From Planctomycetota bacterium (GTDB lineage Bacteria > Planctomycetota > Phycisphaerae > UBA1845 > UTPLA1), in the NCBI GenBank assembly GCA_015654675.1, contig JAATGM010000032.1, positions 1 to 64,000 on the forward strand: 64,000 nt of DNA, given 5' to 3'. Shown one piece after another: positions 44,388-53,345 of this stretch. The position numbers were made by a program, and so were the translations under genes. How positions within the stretch are numbered: position 1 is the first letter of the stretch; each line of letters opens with the position of its first letter. Below the pieces are notes generated by a model. That model had not been told where the DNA came from, ran no database searches, and saw only the letters and a program-made list of their open reading frames with translations.

Positions 44388-46496
44388 TTATCGCTCATTC
44401 GCAGCGGCCGGCGATCCGACGCCGACGATTTTGTTCTTGGTCTTGTCCTTCGGCACGCGGTGAATCTCGCCATCGGCGTCGATTGCGATGGTCTTGTAGT
44501 CTCGGAATTCGCCGTCTCGGAAGCGCAATTGCCACTCGGTCGGTGTCCATTCGATTTCATAAATGGCGTCGTCGACTTTTTCGCGATCGGCCTCCGGGTA
44601 GGCGCGGCCGCCGACGGCCGTGCTAACGATTCCGGCGATCAGGCCGCGATCACGCTCGGGAAGCCAGAGCAGGTGCCGGTGCTCGTTAAAGTCTACATAC
44701 CCGTCGAGTTCCGCGACGGTGGCCGGCCAGCGACCGTAGTCCTTGTTGAAGAGCTTGGCGTGGTGGTAGAGCACGCGCAGATTTCGGCACGCCAGACGTT
44801 CACGCTCGGATTCGGAAGAAGCACTGCCGCGCGACATGATTGCTTCCGCAACGACCGTGGGTACGAGGAACATGCCGAGTGGGATCGGGCCGAGATGCGT
44901 GACGCGGACTCCCGATGTCTCGATGCGGATATTGATTGTGGAATCGGAGAGTGCGTCGTTAAGCGATTCGGCGCTGGGGAGCGGCCGAGTGTCCTCGCCG
45001 AAGGCAGTCGCCAAGCCGAGGTAGGGTTCGATCTGGGCGTAAATCCTCCGCCAGGAAATTCGCGCCTGCCAGTGCGCGTCGGCGCCATCGGGAAGTCGCA
45101 CGGTCTGCCGGCGACAGAGCTTTCGCCACTGGGCAACCGCTTCCTCGGCGAACGAAGTTGTCTCCGCGACGATCATGCGGTCCTCGGTTTTTCGCTCCGG
45201 ATCGCCCGGCTGAAAGAAGATGACCGTGCGGAAATTGGCGAACGCCATGCCCGAACCGCCGTCACTCGATGGATCGCGCCAGAAAATCGGACGCTCGCCG
45301 GACTTGATCTCATGCCATGCCGGCTCGAGATCGTCCTCGGCGCGCGTGTCTCGATCCTCATCGATGAACTTGCGAATCGCGTCAATGACTTTCTTTTCGC
45401 TCTTCAGGGCGAATTGGTAGTAAAGATCGGGGACGGGGAAGAAGCCATCACCCGGGGCGACGGTAACGGCCATTTCGCCGTACGTGGACTGCCCTGTGGT
45501 TCCGTTGGGGAGGTCCGCGATGCCGTCGGCGAGGCCGCCGCCCATATCCACATGGACCGCCGCGACGAGGTAGGCATCGGCCGGGCAATCGAACTGCTTC
45601 TTGACCCGCTTGACCGAGCCCTTGATGAAAATGCCGATCGCCGGATTCCAATTGAACGAGATTCGCTCGGTCCAATCGCCCGATGCGGTCAGGCCGCCCG
45701 TATAGCGCAAGCTTCGAATGCCGAGCAGCGAGGAAAGAACCGAAGACTGTCCCTCGTCGTCGGCAGCCGCGAGGTTTACCCGGCAGAACACAAGCGACGG
45801 CGTGTCTGAATCGTTCGACGCACCCGCGGCCTTCCTGCCGTAGAGCTTTTCGGGAAGCTCGACTGTTTCCGACGAACCAATGATCGAGCCGGATCCATCC
45901 GCGCGGAGGACGGCCAGTTGCATTTCAGGAAGTTCGAGCGAGAAGGTGCCGTCTTCGCGTTTTCGCAATTGAACGTTGGCGAGGATTTTGCGGGATGTCT
46001 CCAGATCCAGGAGACCTTGCACTCGTCGCGCCAGTTGCTCGATCGGCCAATCGGTTCGCAAGACCCATCGCGGACGGCCTTCCGAGTCCTGCATGAAAAT
46101 CGCAGCGGCCAATGATGTCTCCGGCCACGAGCGGATTTCGGTGACGACCTTGTAGAGGGCCGCGAGATCGAACTGCTCGCCGGACTCGTTGTTGGGAAGT
46201 TGAATGGCTCCGCTGACGGCGTCAAAAATCGCGGCCAGATGCGACTTCGCCGTCGCGTGTCCCAGCCGCTCTGTCGATGGAATGAAGACTTCGACGCGGG
46301 CGGCGGGACCGGATTCGCCGCGGGCCGACGTTGGCTCTTTCTTTTCAGCCGTCGGGGGCTCCGCGGCAGCTGATATGATCTTGACGGGTTTTCGTGGAAC
46401 GACGCCTTCGGCGTTTGCGACGCTCAGCAGTGCAAGCGCTGCTCCGAGCACCCAATACCCGGTGCGAATCGGTACGAATCTGTGAGGCGACGGCAC
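44388..46496 (-). CDS. Large secreted protein of unknown function
   Basis: A 702-residue protein with a signal peptide (about 10-29, ending VANAEG). The body is a mixed alpha/beta repeat-free sequence with no motif I recognise. The last 200 residues contain a region with ERERLACRNLRVLYHHAKLFN, RWPATVAELDGYVD and WTPTEWQLRFRDGEFRD, reminiscent of the processed end of type II secretion pseudopilin-like proteins, but this is weak. The GTG at 46496 is chosen because GGAGG lies eight bases before it; an ATG 60 bases upstream lies inside the TATAAT box. It precedes sppA in the same operon. Confidence 0.7.
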   Translation of the reverse strand: MPSPHRFVPIRTGYWVLGAALALLSVANAEGVVPRKPVKIISAAAEPPTAEKKEPTSARGESGPAARVEVFIPSTERLGHATAKSHLAAIFDAVSGAIQLPNNESGEQFDLAALYKVVTEIRSWPETSLAAAIFMQDSEGRPRWVLRTDWPIEQLARRVQGLLDLETSRKILANVQLRKREDGTFSLELPEMQLAVLRADGSGSIIGSSETVELPEKLYGRKAAGASNDSDTPSLVFCRVNLAAADDEGQSSVLSSLLGIRSLRYTGGLTASGDWTERISFNWNPAIGIFIKGSVKRVKKQFDCPADAYLVAAVHVDMGGGLADGIADLPNGTTGQSTYGEMAVTVAPGDGFFPVPDLYYQFALKSEKKVIDAIRKFIDEDRDTRAEDDLEPAWHEIKSGERPIFWRDPSSDGGSGMAFANFRTVIFFQPGDPERKTEDRMIVAETTSFAEEAVAQWRKLCRRQTVRLPDGADAHWQARISWRRIYAQIEPYLGLATAFGEDTRPLPSAESLNDALSDSTINIRIETSGVRVTHLGPIPLGMFLVPTVVAEAIMSRGSASSESERERLACRNLRVLYHHAKLFNKDYGRWPATVAELDGYVDFNEHRHLLWLPERDRGLIAGIVSTAVGGRAYPEADREKVDDAIYEIEWTPTEWQLRFRDGEFRDYKTIAIDADGEIHRVPKDKTKNKIVGVGSPAAANER

Positions 46497-46554
46497 GTCG
46501 TTCCCCTCCGTTTGGCTCTTCGCTGAGCGATCGGTACGTCCGTGTAGTGGGTGC

Positions 46555-46560
46555 ATTATA
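46555..46560 (-). promoter_or_regulatory. -10 box of the 44388-sppA operon
   Basis: A perfect TATAAT on the reverse strand. Transcription would begin near 46548, giving a 50-base leader with a GGAGG before the GTG at 46496. It rules out the ATG at 46556 as start. Confidence 0.5.
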
Positions 46561-46658
46561 GGATGCTCACTGCGAAAACCGAAATCGACCGCTAACTGCC
46601 CTACGCGGGCGCGATCGCACTGCTCTTAGTTAATGTCGCCCGGGCAGGCCCCCGGCTG

Positions 46659-46686
46659 AACTTAGGCCGGTAAACTTAGGACCTAA
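46659..46686. repeat. Direct repeat and palindrome upstream of 46728
   Basis: AACTTAGG occurs at 46659-46666 and 46673-46680, 14 bases apart, and the second copy is part of the palindrome TTAGG-A-CCTAA (46676-46686). The spacing of about one and a half turns suggests binding sites for a regulator. No assignment possible. Confidence 0.3.
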
Positions 46687-46727
46687 ACGGACGCAGTTCG
46701 CGCGTCTTTCGATGGGAGCTGGCCGGC

Positions 46728-47324
46728 GTGGTTCGCTGGAATGATCGATTTATTGCGCTTTGTCAGGCCGCCGAGGCGGCGCGTGCGGCATTGCCTCCCA
46801 TTTATCAGGCGCCGGAGCGGGCATTCGCCGCCGCCAATCCGCTACTGATATTCGGTGAACTGCGAAAGTACGCGAATCAGCAGCTGAAGTTCGTGGAGTG
46901 GGGCAGCGGCGTGGGCACGATCACGATCATGGCGGACTTGCTCGGATATCGGGCGTTTGGAATTGAGCGAGATGTTCGACTCGTTTCTGTCGCGCAGCGG
47001 TTAGCCGAACAGGTCGGAAGCGACGCGGTGTTTGGCGCAGGGAACTTCGTGCCGCCCGCACATCTCCCGACCGCTGCGCCGAGCGTGCCCGCCGAGTTTG
47101 CGCTCGATGGTGGAGGCGCGGACGGCTACGCCGCAATCTCCTGTTTGCCGACCGACATCGATCTGTTTTATGTGTTTCCACATCCGGAAATGATTGATGT
47201 GTTTCACGAACTGTTTACGCGGGTGGCGAAGCCGGGAGCTCGACTTTTGATTTACAGCCAGTTGATGGAAGTTCTCACTTCGGTTCGAACGCTGATGGGC
47301 GCGACTGCACTCGTGCTGGCCTGA
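46728..47324 (+). CDS. SAM-dependent methyltransferase-like protein
   Basis: A 198-residue protein with the class I methyltransferase motif I ([19 protein letters not shown], about 55-72) and motif II acid (AFGIE). The later strand [20 protein letters not shown], ending GARLLIY, fits motifs IV-V. No substrate can be inferred. The start is GTG with no strong ribosome binding site; a small family or a partial domain is possible. Its 3' end is followed by the fusA promoter. Confidence 0.7.
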   Translation: MVRWNDRFIALCQAAEAARAALPPIYQAPERAFAAANPLLIFGELRKYANQQLKFVEWGSGVGTITIMADLLGYRAFGIERDVRLVSVAQRLAEQVGSDAVFGAGNFVPPAHLPTAAPSVPAEFALDGGGADGYAAISCLPTDIDLFYVFPHPEMIDVFHELFTRVAKPGARLLIYSQLMEVLTSVRTLMGATALVLA

Positions 47325-47338
47325 ATCGCGCGGCCGCG

Positions 47339-47367
47339 TTGACGGCTTCACAGGCATTTCGTATAAA
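47339..47367 (+). promoter_or_regulatory. Promoter of the EF-G gene
   Basis: TTGACG (47339-47344) and TATAAA (47362-47367) are exactly 17 bp apart, one of the best sigma-70 matches in the window. Transcription would begin near 47374, about 20 bases before the ATG at 47395. Confidence 0.65.
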
Positions 47368-47394
47368 ACCTCAAGGATTTCACGGAAAAACACG

Positions 47395-49524
47395 ATGCCG
47401 CCAACCGCCGCTGCCACCGAGTCCTCGGAGGACCCCGACACCGAACCATCCGGCTTGCGCCGCGTCCGCAACATCGGCATCGCCGCCCACATTGACGCCG
47501 GCAAAACCACCACCACCGAGCGCATTCTCTTTTACACCGGCCGTACACACAAAATGGGCGAAGTCGACGACGGCACCACCATCACCGATTTTGATGAACA
47601 GGAGCAGGCGCGCGGAATCACGATCTTTTCGGCCGCCGTCACTTGTCCGTGGCGCGACCACACCATCAACCTGATCGACACGCCGGGTCACGTCGATTTC
47701 ACGGCCGAAGTCGAACGCAGTCTTCGAGTGCTCGATGGGGCGGTCGTCGTATTCGACGCAAAGGAGGGCGTGGAGGCCCAGTCCGAGACCGTCTGGCGGC
47801 AGGCCGACAAATATCGCGTCCCGCGTATCTGCTTCGTGAACAAGATGGACAAGCTCGGGGCCGACTTCTTCACCACGGTCTCCGAAATCCGCGACAAGCT
47901 GGCCGGCCAGCCCGTGCCGGTCATGCTCCCGATCGGGGCCGAGTCGACCTTCGAGGGCATCATCGACCTGCTGGCGATGAAGGCCGTCTATTTCGACGCG
48001 AACAAGTTCGGCGCGACGATGGCCGAAAAAGAAATCCCTGATTCGATGAAGGAAGACGCTGCCCACTGGCGGCACCATCTCGAAGAGAAGGTCGCCGAAA
48101 CCGACGACGCGCTGATGGCCCGCTACGTCGAGGGACATTCGCTGACGCCCGACGAAATCCGTCCGGCACTGCGAAAAGCCGCTACGGGTTACAAGCTCCA
48201 GCCGGTTTTCTGCGGGTCGTCGCTCAAGTATGTCGGTGTGCAGCGATTGCTGGACGGTGTAATCGACTACCTGCCTTCGCCGCTGGACCGGCCGCCGGTA
48301 CACGGCGTCCGCTCGCGCGATGATAAGAAGGAAGAAACGCGGCGGCCCACTGAGGACGATCCATTCTCGGCCCTGGTCTTTAAGATCGTGGCCGAGAAGC
48401 CGATGGACCTTTACTACCTCCGCATTTACAGCGGCTCATTGCGAACCGGCACGCGGCTGCTGAACACCAATCGCAATGAAAAGGAAAATCTCAGCCGCAT
48501 GTTCCGCATGTTCGCCAAGCGGCGCGAGGCGATCGACAAGGCCGGTCCCGGCGACATTGTGGCGGTGGTCGGACTGAAGGACTCGCTGACGGGTGATACG
48601 CTCTGCGACGCGAAACACCCGATCATGCTGGAACATATCGAGTTCCCTGCTACCGTCATCAGCGTCGCAATTGAGCCGAAGTCGAGCGCCGACAGAGATT
48701 CGCTGGCCGAGTGTCTCCACAAGCTGTCGCGTCAGGACCCGACGTTCAAGTACCGCGTCGATGAGAACACCGCCCAGACGCTTATTTCAGGCATGGGCGA
48801 ATTGCATCTTGAGGTGCTCGTCCGCAAGCTCGAAAAGGACTTCGGCGTCGGCGTGAACGTCGGCAAGCCGCGCGTCGCCTACCGCGAAACCATTACGAAG
48901 CCGGCCGAGGCGACCGGTCAGTTCATTCGACAACTCGGAGGGCGCGGACAGTACGCGGTCGTGTCGCTCCGCATCGAGCCGTATCACTCTGATCATCGCG
49001 ATGAGACGGTGGCGTTTTCAAATCAGATGCGCGGCGACGGGATCGACTTCAAATATATCCCGTCCATCGAGGCCGGATGCCGCGACGCGGCGCTGCAGGG
49101 CATCCTTGCCGGCTACGAAATGATGAACGTGCAGTCTATTCTGCTGGATGGGAAGCAGCACGATGTCGACAGTTCCGAGCTGGCGTTTGAGAACGCGGCC
49201 CGCATAGCATTCGAGGAGGCCTGCAAGTCGGCCGGCCCGGCGCTGATGGAGCCGATCATGAAGCTCCAGCTTGTCTGCGCGGAAGAGCATTTGGGTGTGC
49301 TGCTGGGCGATGTCTCGGCTCGCCGTGGGGTCATCACGGACACCGAGCAACGTGGTAATGCCCGCGTAATCCACGCCGAGGCACCGTTGGCTGAGATGTT
49401 CGGTTACGCGACGACGCTGCGAAGTCTCACGCAGGGGCGGGCGAGCTGGACGATGGAGCCGCTCGCGTACCGACCTGTCCCCGCAAATGTGCAGAAACAA
49501 TTTCTCGGCGAAGTCGAATACTGA
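47395..49524 (+). CDS. Elongation factor G, second (EF-G2/mitochondrial-type) paralogue
   Basis: A full-length 709-residue EF-G. The GTPase motifs are AHIDAGKT (31-38), RGITI switch I, DTPGHVDF and NKMD. Domains II-V follow, ending with [19 protein letters not shown]. Several segments (the [14 protein letters not shown] switch I region, [28 protein letters not shown] and the [13 protein letters not shown] end) resemble mitochondrial EF-G2 and its spirochaete/planctomycete relatives more than the str-operon EF-G. That group was proposed to work in ribosome recycling rather than translocation; here this is an inference. No tuf, rpsL or rpsG is nearby, which fits a second copy. It ends one base before the convergent nitrilase gene. 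Confidence 0.85.
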   Translation: MPPTAAATESSEDPDTEPSGLRRVRNIGIAAHIDAGKTTTTERILFYTGRTHKMGEVDDGTTITDFDEQEQARGITIFSAAVTCPWRDHTINLIDTPGHVDFTAEVERSLRVLDGAVVVFDAKEGVEAQSETVWRQADKYRVPRICFVNKMDKLGADFFTTVSEIRDKLAGQPVPVMLPIGAESTFEGIIDLLAMKAVYFDANKFGATMAEKEIPDSMKEDAAHWRHHLEEKVAETDDALMARYVEGHSLTPDEIRPALRKAATGYKLQPVFCGSSLKYVGVQRLLDGVIDYLPSPLDRPPVHGVRSRDDKKEETRRPTEDDPFSALVFKIVAEKPMDLYYLRIYSGSLRTGTRLLNTNRNEKENLSRMFRMFAKRREAIDKAGPGDIVAVVGLKDSLTGDTLCDAKHPIMLEHIEFPATVISVAIEPKSSADRDSLAECLHKLSRQDPTFKYRVDENTAQTLISGMGELHLEVLVRKLEKDFGVGVNVGKPRVAYRETITKPAEATGQFIRQLGGRGQYAVVSLRIEPYHSDHRDETVAFSNQMRGDGIDFKYIPSIEAGCRDAALQGILAGYEMMNVQSILLDGKQHDVDSSELAFENAARIAFEEACKSAGPALMEPIMKLQLVCAEEHLGVLLGDVSARRGVITDTEQRGNARVIHAEAPLAEMFGYATTLRSLTQGRASWTMEPLAYRPVPANVQKQFLGEVEY

Positions 49525-50334
49525 TCATTCCGTCGGAATGAGCCCGACGGATTTTCGATAGTCTCGAAATGCTGCCACTGCCTCCAGATCGATAGCAGCC
49601 ACAATCGACCCAGCCCCATCTAGTTTTCGTTGCAACCGAAGGACATCCGGCCGCGCAGACGGATCGACCATGCTCGAACCTCCGCTCGTCCAGTGCGCCT
49701 TGCCATCGATTTCATGTCGCCCGGCCGCCCAGTCCGAGACAATCACCGGCATCCCATTTTCCATTGCGCGCGTCAGTGCGAGATTCCGCCACAGCATGCG
49801 GGCATATTCGACGTGCGTCTCCGTTGTAACTCCGGTTCGCGCCGGCACGCACAGCACGTCGATACGACCGATCAGTTCGCGTGCCAACTGCGGCCACCAA
49901 AGATCTCCGCAGATCAGCACACCGAGGCGGATGCCGTCGACTTCGACGACGCCTTCGGCCTGGCCAGGCGAGACCGTTCCCTGCTCATGCCCAAACGGCA
50001 TCCGTTTCGCGTATTGCCCGACCTCGCGCCCCGATTGGTCCGCAATGAAGCAGACATTCGAGCGAGTCGCTCCGTCTGTCCATCCCATGCTTCCGCCGAC
50101 GACCCGAGTCCGAAACTGTAGCGCCAAATAGCTTACGAACGCCCGCGAAGCCGCTGCATCGATATCCTCGCGCGCGGCGGGCCAGCCGGTGAAAATCTCA
50201 GGCAGCACCAGCACATCAATCGCCCGCTCGCCGACGATCCCCGCGACTTGTTCTTCAATTTTCTGGCGATTCACTGCCGCATCGAGCATGACCAGCGCCG
50301 GTTGAAGGGTCGCGACGGTCAGTTGATGGCTCAC
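49525..50334 (-). CDS. Nitrilase-superfamily carbon-nitrogen hydrolase
   Basis: A 269-residue protein with the Glu-Lys-Cys triad of the family: LPEIFTGWP, AKRMPFGHEQ and VLICGDLWWPQLA. Such enzymes hydrolyse amides or nitriles in the cytoplasm; the substrate is unknown. It overlaps the oxidoreductase gene by four bases (ATGA at 50331), so the two are co-translated. It ends against the stop of the EF-G gene with no gap for a terminator. Confidence 0.87.
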   Translation of the reverse strand: MSHQLTVATLQPALVMLDAAVNRQKIEEQVAGIVGERAIDVLVLPEIFTGWPAAREDIDAAASRAFVSYLALQFRTRVVGGSMGWTDGATRSNVCFIADQSGREVGQYAKRMPFGHEQGTVSPGQAEGVVEVDGIRLGVLICGDLWWPQLARELIGRIDVLCVPARTGVTTETHVEYARMLWRNLALTRAMENGMPVIVSDWAAGRHEIDGKAHWTSGGSSMVDPSARPDVLRLQRKLDGAGSIVAAIDLEAVAAFRDYRKSVGLIPTE

Positions 50335-51338
50335 GATGTCGCGATCCGGACGGCCACACCGGACTTCGCCGACTCATACGCGCCCAGAACCACGCGCATG
50401 ACCTCCAGCCCATCCATCGATGAAACGGTGGGCTCGCGCCCCGCGGAGATGGCCCCGCAAAAATCTTCGATCGCCGCCCCAAAGCAATCGCGGTGCTCAC
50501 CCTCCTTCGCCTCCGACGGTGTGCGTGACGGACCGGACATGAGTGCGCTTCGATATCGTTCGGCTGCCATCAGTGAACCGTCCGCGACGAATGAGCCCTC
50601 GTCGCCGCAGATTTCGAGGCGGCCGCCGTAGGAATGCGAACAGTAGGTCATCTCAACCAAGCCGACTGCGCCGGATTCGAAGTCGATCTGGGCATGAAAG
50701 AAATCTTCCACTTCGAAGTCAAATCGTACGTTTGCCACGCGGCCCACGACTGACTTTGCCGGCCCCGCGGCCTTCAGCAGAATGTCCACCGCATGCGGTG
50801 CAAGGTCCATCCCGGGACCGCCACCTGCATGATTAGGCCTTAGCCGCCATGCATCGGCGGGTCGGAACAAGAATCCCATTTCGGCGCGAAGGATCGTCAA
50901 TCGCCCCAGCGCGCCCGCCTTGATCAGGCGAAAGCAATCGGCGTGCGCAGGATGAAATCGCTGCTGATGACAGACCCCGAGTATGCGCCCGGCACGTGAT
51001 GCCGCGGCACGCATGTCCTCGCATTGGCTGATCGAAAGCGCCATGGGTTTGTCCGTCAGGACATGCTTTCCGGCCTTTAGGCACGTAATGACTTGATCGG
51101 CGTGCTGATCATTCGGCGTGGCGACATAGACGGCATGGACGCGGTCGTCGTTTAGAAATGAGTCGATCGAATCGTACGCGCCCGGCGCTTCGAACCGTCG
51201 CGCGAAGTCGGCGGCGCGGGTCGCATTCCTGGAGCAGAACGCGGCCATCCGCGCTCCGCTGGTCCTCCGGATCGCAGGCACAACCCGATGTTCGGCCACC
51301 CGCCCGCAGCCGATGACGCCCCATCCGATCGGCTGCAT
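50331..51338 (-). CDS. Gfo/Idh/MocA-family oxidoreductase
   Basis: A 335-residue NAD(P)-dependent oxidoreductase. The Rossmann motif is GVIGCGRVAEH (about 8-18); ATPNDQHADQVI, GKHVLTDKPMALS with the family EKP/DKP motif, and CHQQRFHPAH follow, then the C-terminal alpha/beta domain with GLVEMTYCSHSYGG. Most members oxidise or reduce sugars or cyclitols. The coupling to a nitrilase-family gene suggests a catabolic pair acting on an amidated sugar derivative, but this is only a guess. gpsA lies six bases upstream. Confidence 0.9.
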   Translation of the reverse strand: MQPIGWGVIGCGRVAEHRVVPAIRRTSGARMAAFCSRNATRAADFARRFEAPGAYDSIDSFLNDDRVHAVYVATPNDQHADQVITCLKAGKHVLTDKPMALSISQCEDMRAAASRAGRILGVCHQQRFHPAHADCFRLIKAGALGRLTILRAEMGFLFRPADAWRLRPNHAGGGPGMDLAPHAVDILLKAAGPAKSVVGRVANVRFDFEVEDFFHAQIDFESGAVGLVEMTYCSHSYGGRLEICGDEGSFVADGSLMAAERYRSALMSGPSRTPSEAKEGEHRDCFGAAIEDFCGAISAGREPTVSSMDGLEVMRVVLGAYESAKSGVAVRIATS

Positions 51339-51344
51339 GGCCGG

Positions 51345-52400
51345 CTACTCCTCGCCTTTAAGGTCGCGCGACATCAACTCGCTCAAAGCGACGATGACGT
51401 CTTTTCCGTCAAATAGGACCGAGTGAACGGCCTCGGTAATGGGCATGCTTACCTTGTGTCGGCGGGCCAGCTCGACGACGCTCTTGGCGGTCGGAATTCC
51501 CTCGATAACGGAAGGCGTGGCCGCAATGACCTCCGCCAGCTTTTGACCCTTGCCGATGGCTTCGCCCGCCGAGCGATTGCGTCCGAGCGGCGAGATACAA
51601 GTCGTCACCAGGTCGCCCAATCCGGCCAGTCCTGCGAATGTCTCTCGTTTTGCGCCCATTGCGGCGCCAAGCCGCGTGATCTCGACAAGACCGCGCGACA
51701 GCAGAGCTGCCTTGGCATTATCGCCGGCCTTGAGCCCGTCAATGATTCCAGCCGCCAGCGCAATAACGTTTTTCATTGCGCCGGCCAGTTCGACGCCCAG
51801 GACGTCGGTGTTCGTGTAAATGCGGAACCACTTCGTCGAAAAAGTCTGCTGGACCAGCGAGGCAATTTCTACATTGGGTGCCGCGGCGACAGCGGTGGCC
51901 GGCAATCGTTTTGCCAGCTCGGCCGCGATCGTCGGTCCGGACAGCGCCGCATACGGTCCGTCGCCTAGGACCTCGGCAATAATCTGAGTCGGTCGTCGCA
52001 GCGTCTCGTTTTCGATGCCCTTCGATACGCTCACTATGAGTGCATTGCGCGGGGCATCCGGGGCCAGGCGTTGCCAGACGCTTTGGATGAATTGGCACGG
52101 GACCGCGGAGACGATAAGGCCGGCGCCGTCGAACGCCTGCCGAGCGTCGCTGGTGAACGACATGAGTGGTGGCAGTTTGATTCCGGGCAGATAGCGGCGG
52201 TTTTCTCTTGCTCCGCGCATCGCCTCGATCTGGTCGCCGAAAACCGACCACATCCGCGACGAGACGCCGCGTTCGGCGAGCAGCAGCCCGCACACGGTCG
52301 CCATTTGCCCATCGCCGATGATGCAAACGTGATCAATCTGGCTGAGTGAACCTGCACCTAGCACGCCCGAGATTAGAACTCTCGGCGCACGGTGCGGCAA
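51345..52400 (-). CDS. gpsA: Glycerol-3-phosphate dehydrogenase, NAD(P)-dependent
   Basis: About 330-351 residues. It supplies glycerol-3-phosphate for phospholipids. Motifs present are SVSKGIEN, ALSGPTIAAELAKRLPAT, ELAGAMKNVIALAAGIIDGLKAGDNAKA (catalytic Lys), GLAGLGDLVTTC and RNRSAGEAIGKG, then the PITEAVHSVL end. The nucleotide-binding loop reads GDGQMATVC instead of the usual GAGSWGTA. The start is uncertain: a TTG at 52400 or a GTG at 52364, neither with a good ribosome binding site; the family N-terminus would begin near IDHVCIIGDG. In one direction with the two downstream genes. Confidence 0.93.
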   Translation of the reverse strand: MPHRAPRVLISGVLGAGSLSQIDHVCIIGDGQMATVCGLLLAERGVSSRMWSVFGDQIEAMRGARENRRYLPGIKLPPLMSFTSDARQAFDGAGLIVSAVPCQFIQSVWQRLAPDAPRNALIVSVSKGIENETLRRPTQIIAEVLGDGPYAALSGPTIAAELAKRLPATAVAAAPNVEIASLVQQTFSTKWFRIYTNTDVLGVELAGAMKNVIALAAGIIDGLKAGDNAKAALLSRGLVEITRLGAAMGAKRETFAGLAGLGDLVTTCISPLGRNRSAGEAIGKGQKLAEVIAATPSVIEGIPTAKSVVELARRHKVSMPITEAVHSVLFDGKDVIVALSELMSRDLKGEE

Positions 52401-52433
52401 GAACGCCCCCGCGAACCACCCGGACCAGTTGAA

Positions 52434-52565
52434 TTAGAGTCCGATGTTCTGGAACAGCTCGTAAATTGGATTAAGGAATGCGACAATTACGTCGGCAAAC
52501 CCTGGCACCGGATAACGCTGGATGAGGGCCAACGTCAGGTTCTCCACGAGGAGAGAAAAGAACAT
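52434..52565 (-). CDS. Possible micro-ORF, 43 residues, upstream of gpsA
   Basis: An ATG start with GAGGA eight bases upstream opens a 43-residue frame, hydrophobic in the first and last thirds (MFFSLLVENL, IVAFLNPIYELF), co-oriented with smpB and gpsA and separated from gpsA by 33 bases. Only weak codon bias favours it. The complementary strand is open in the same codon register (52392-52571, GTG start, 59 residues, highly charged). Only one, at most, is likely to be real; the reverse frame has the better start signal. The 52566-52797 remainder shows no other gene. Confidence 0.4.
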   Translation of the reverse strand: MFFSLLVENLTLALIQRYPVPGFADVIVAFLNPIYELFQNIGL

Positions 52566-52797
52566 GGCTGAGGTCCTCGGCTAATTTGTGGAAACACACT
52601 TCCCGTCGCCGCGCAGCGACGCGCACCGCCCCCGGAGGGCCTCAATCAGCGTGCCGCTCGAAAGTTTTCAGCGTGCGCAATGGCGACTGACCCCCATGAG
52701 TGAAAACGTCGATGGCGGGACAAAGGGGCGGGAATCTCCGAGAATTCTCGCCCAGGGTGGGCAAACCGCGCTGGGTAATAGTGCCAAGCAAATGGCG

Positions 52798-53271
52798 TTA
52801 TCGGTGCTTCTGGCGGGCTTGCTGTATCTCGCGGCGATCGTCCTTCGCACGAAGATCCTGTCGTTTGTCGCGATGCGTCTTTCCCCGGGCGACGGCCAGC
52901 TCCACCTTGGCCTTGCCGGATTCGTTGAAATAAATCGCGGTTGGAATCACCGTAAGGCCACGGAGTTGCACTTTGGCCGCAAGTCGCTTGATTTCTCGAC
53001 GATGTAATAACAATTGCCGCGCGCGTTTCGGCTCGTGATTGAAGGCGGAACCATGGCTGTACGGCTCGATCTGGCAACCGATCAACTCAACCTTGCCATC
53101 CTTGAATCGGGCGAAGGCCTCGGCCAACGAGGCATTTCCGGCGCGCAAACTCTTTACTTCACTGCCTTTAAGTGCGATTCCGGCTTCCACTCGCTCAAGC
53201 AGCTCGTATTCAAACGACGCCCGCTTGTTCGCGATTCGTCGCCCTCCATCGGATGGACTCTTCTTTGCCAT
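52798..53271 (-). CDS. smpB: SsrA-binding protein SmpB
   Basis: A 157-residue SmpB, which carries tmRNA into stalled ribosomes. Conserved blocks are IANKRASFEYELLERVEAGIAL, GSEVKSLRAGNASLAEAF, IEPYSHGSAFNHEPKRARQLLLHRREI, PTAIYFNESGKAKVELAVARGKT and HRDKRQDLRAKD; a short basic tail follows. Length is normal. There is no Shine-Dalgarno; a TAGCAT box ends nine bases before the ATG. The tmRNA gene (ssrA), often adjacent, is not recognisable here. Confidence 0.96.
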   Translation of the reverse strand: MAKKSPSDGGRRIANKRASFEYELLERVEAGIALKGSEVKSLRAGNASLAEAFARFKDGKVELIGCQIEPYSHGSAFNHEPKRARQLLLHRREIKRLAAKVQLRGLTVIPTAIYFNESGKAKVELAVARGKTHRDKRQDLRAKDDRREIQQARQKHR

Positions 53272-53280
53272 GGTGGGGTG

Positions 53281-53286
53281 ATGCTA
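53281..53286 (-). promoter_or_regulatory. Candidate -10 box before smpB
   Basis: TAGCAT on the reverse strand, nine bases before the ATG at 53271; no clear -35. Shares the divergent 74-bp gap with the sigma-factor promoter. Confidence 0.3.
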
Positions 53287-53328
53287 TCGGACGCACTGAA
53301 TGCCGCAACCGCGTTTCCCTCAGTCACG

Positions 53329-53334
53329 TATAAT
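53329..53334 (+). promoter_or_regulatory. Candidate -10 box of the second ECF sigma operon
   Basis: A perfect TATAAT ends 11 bases before the ATG at 53346. No TTGACA-like -35 at 16-18 bp. AGGTGG five bases before the start is a partial ribosome binding site. Confidence 0.45.
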
Positions 53335-53345
53335 CAGGTGGCCGT

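Noticed and set aside
52566-52797. tmRNA gene next to smpB
   Set aside because: No tag sequence ending in ALAA and no tRNA-like ends were found.
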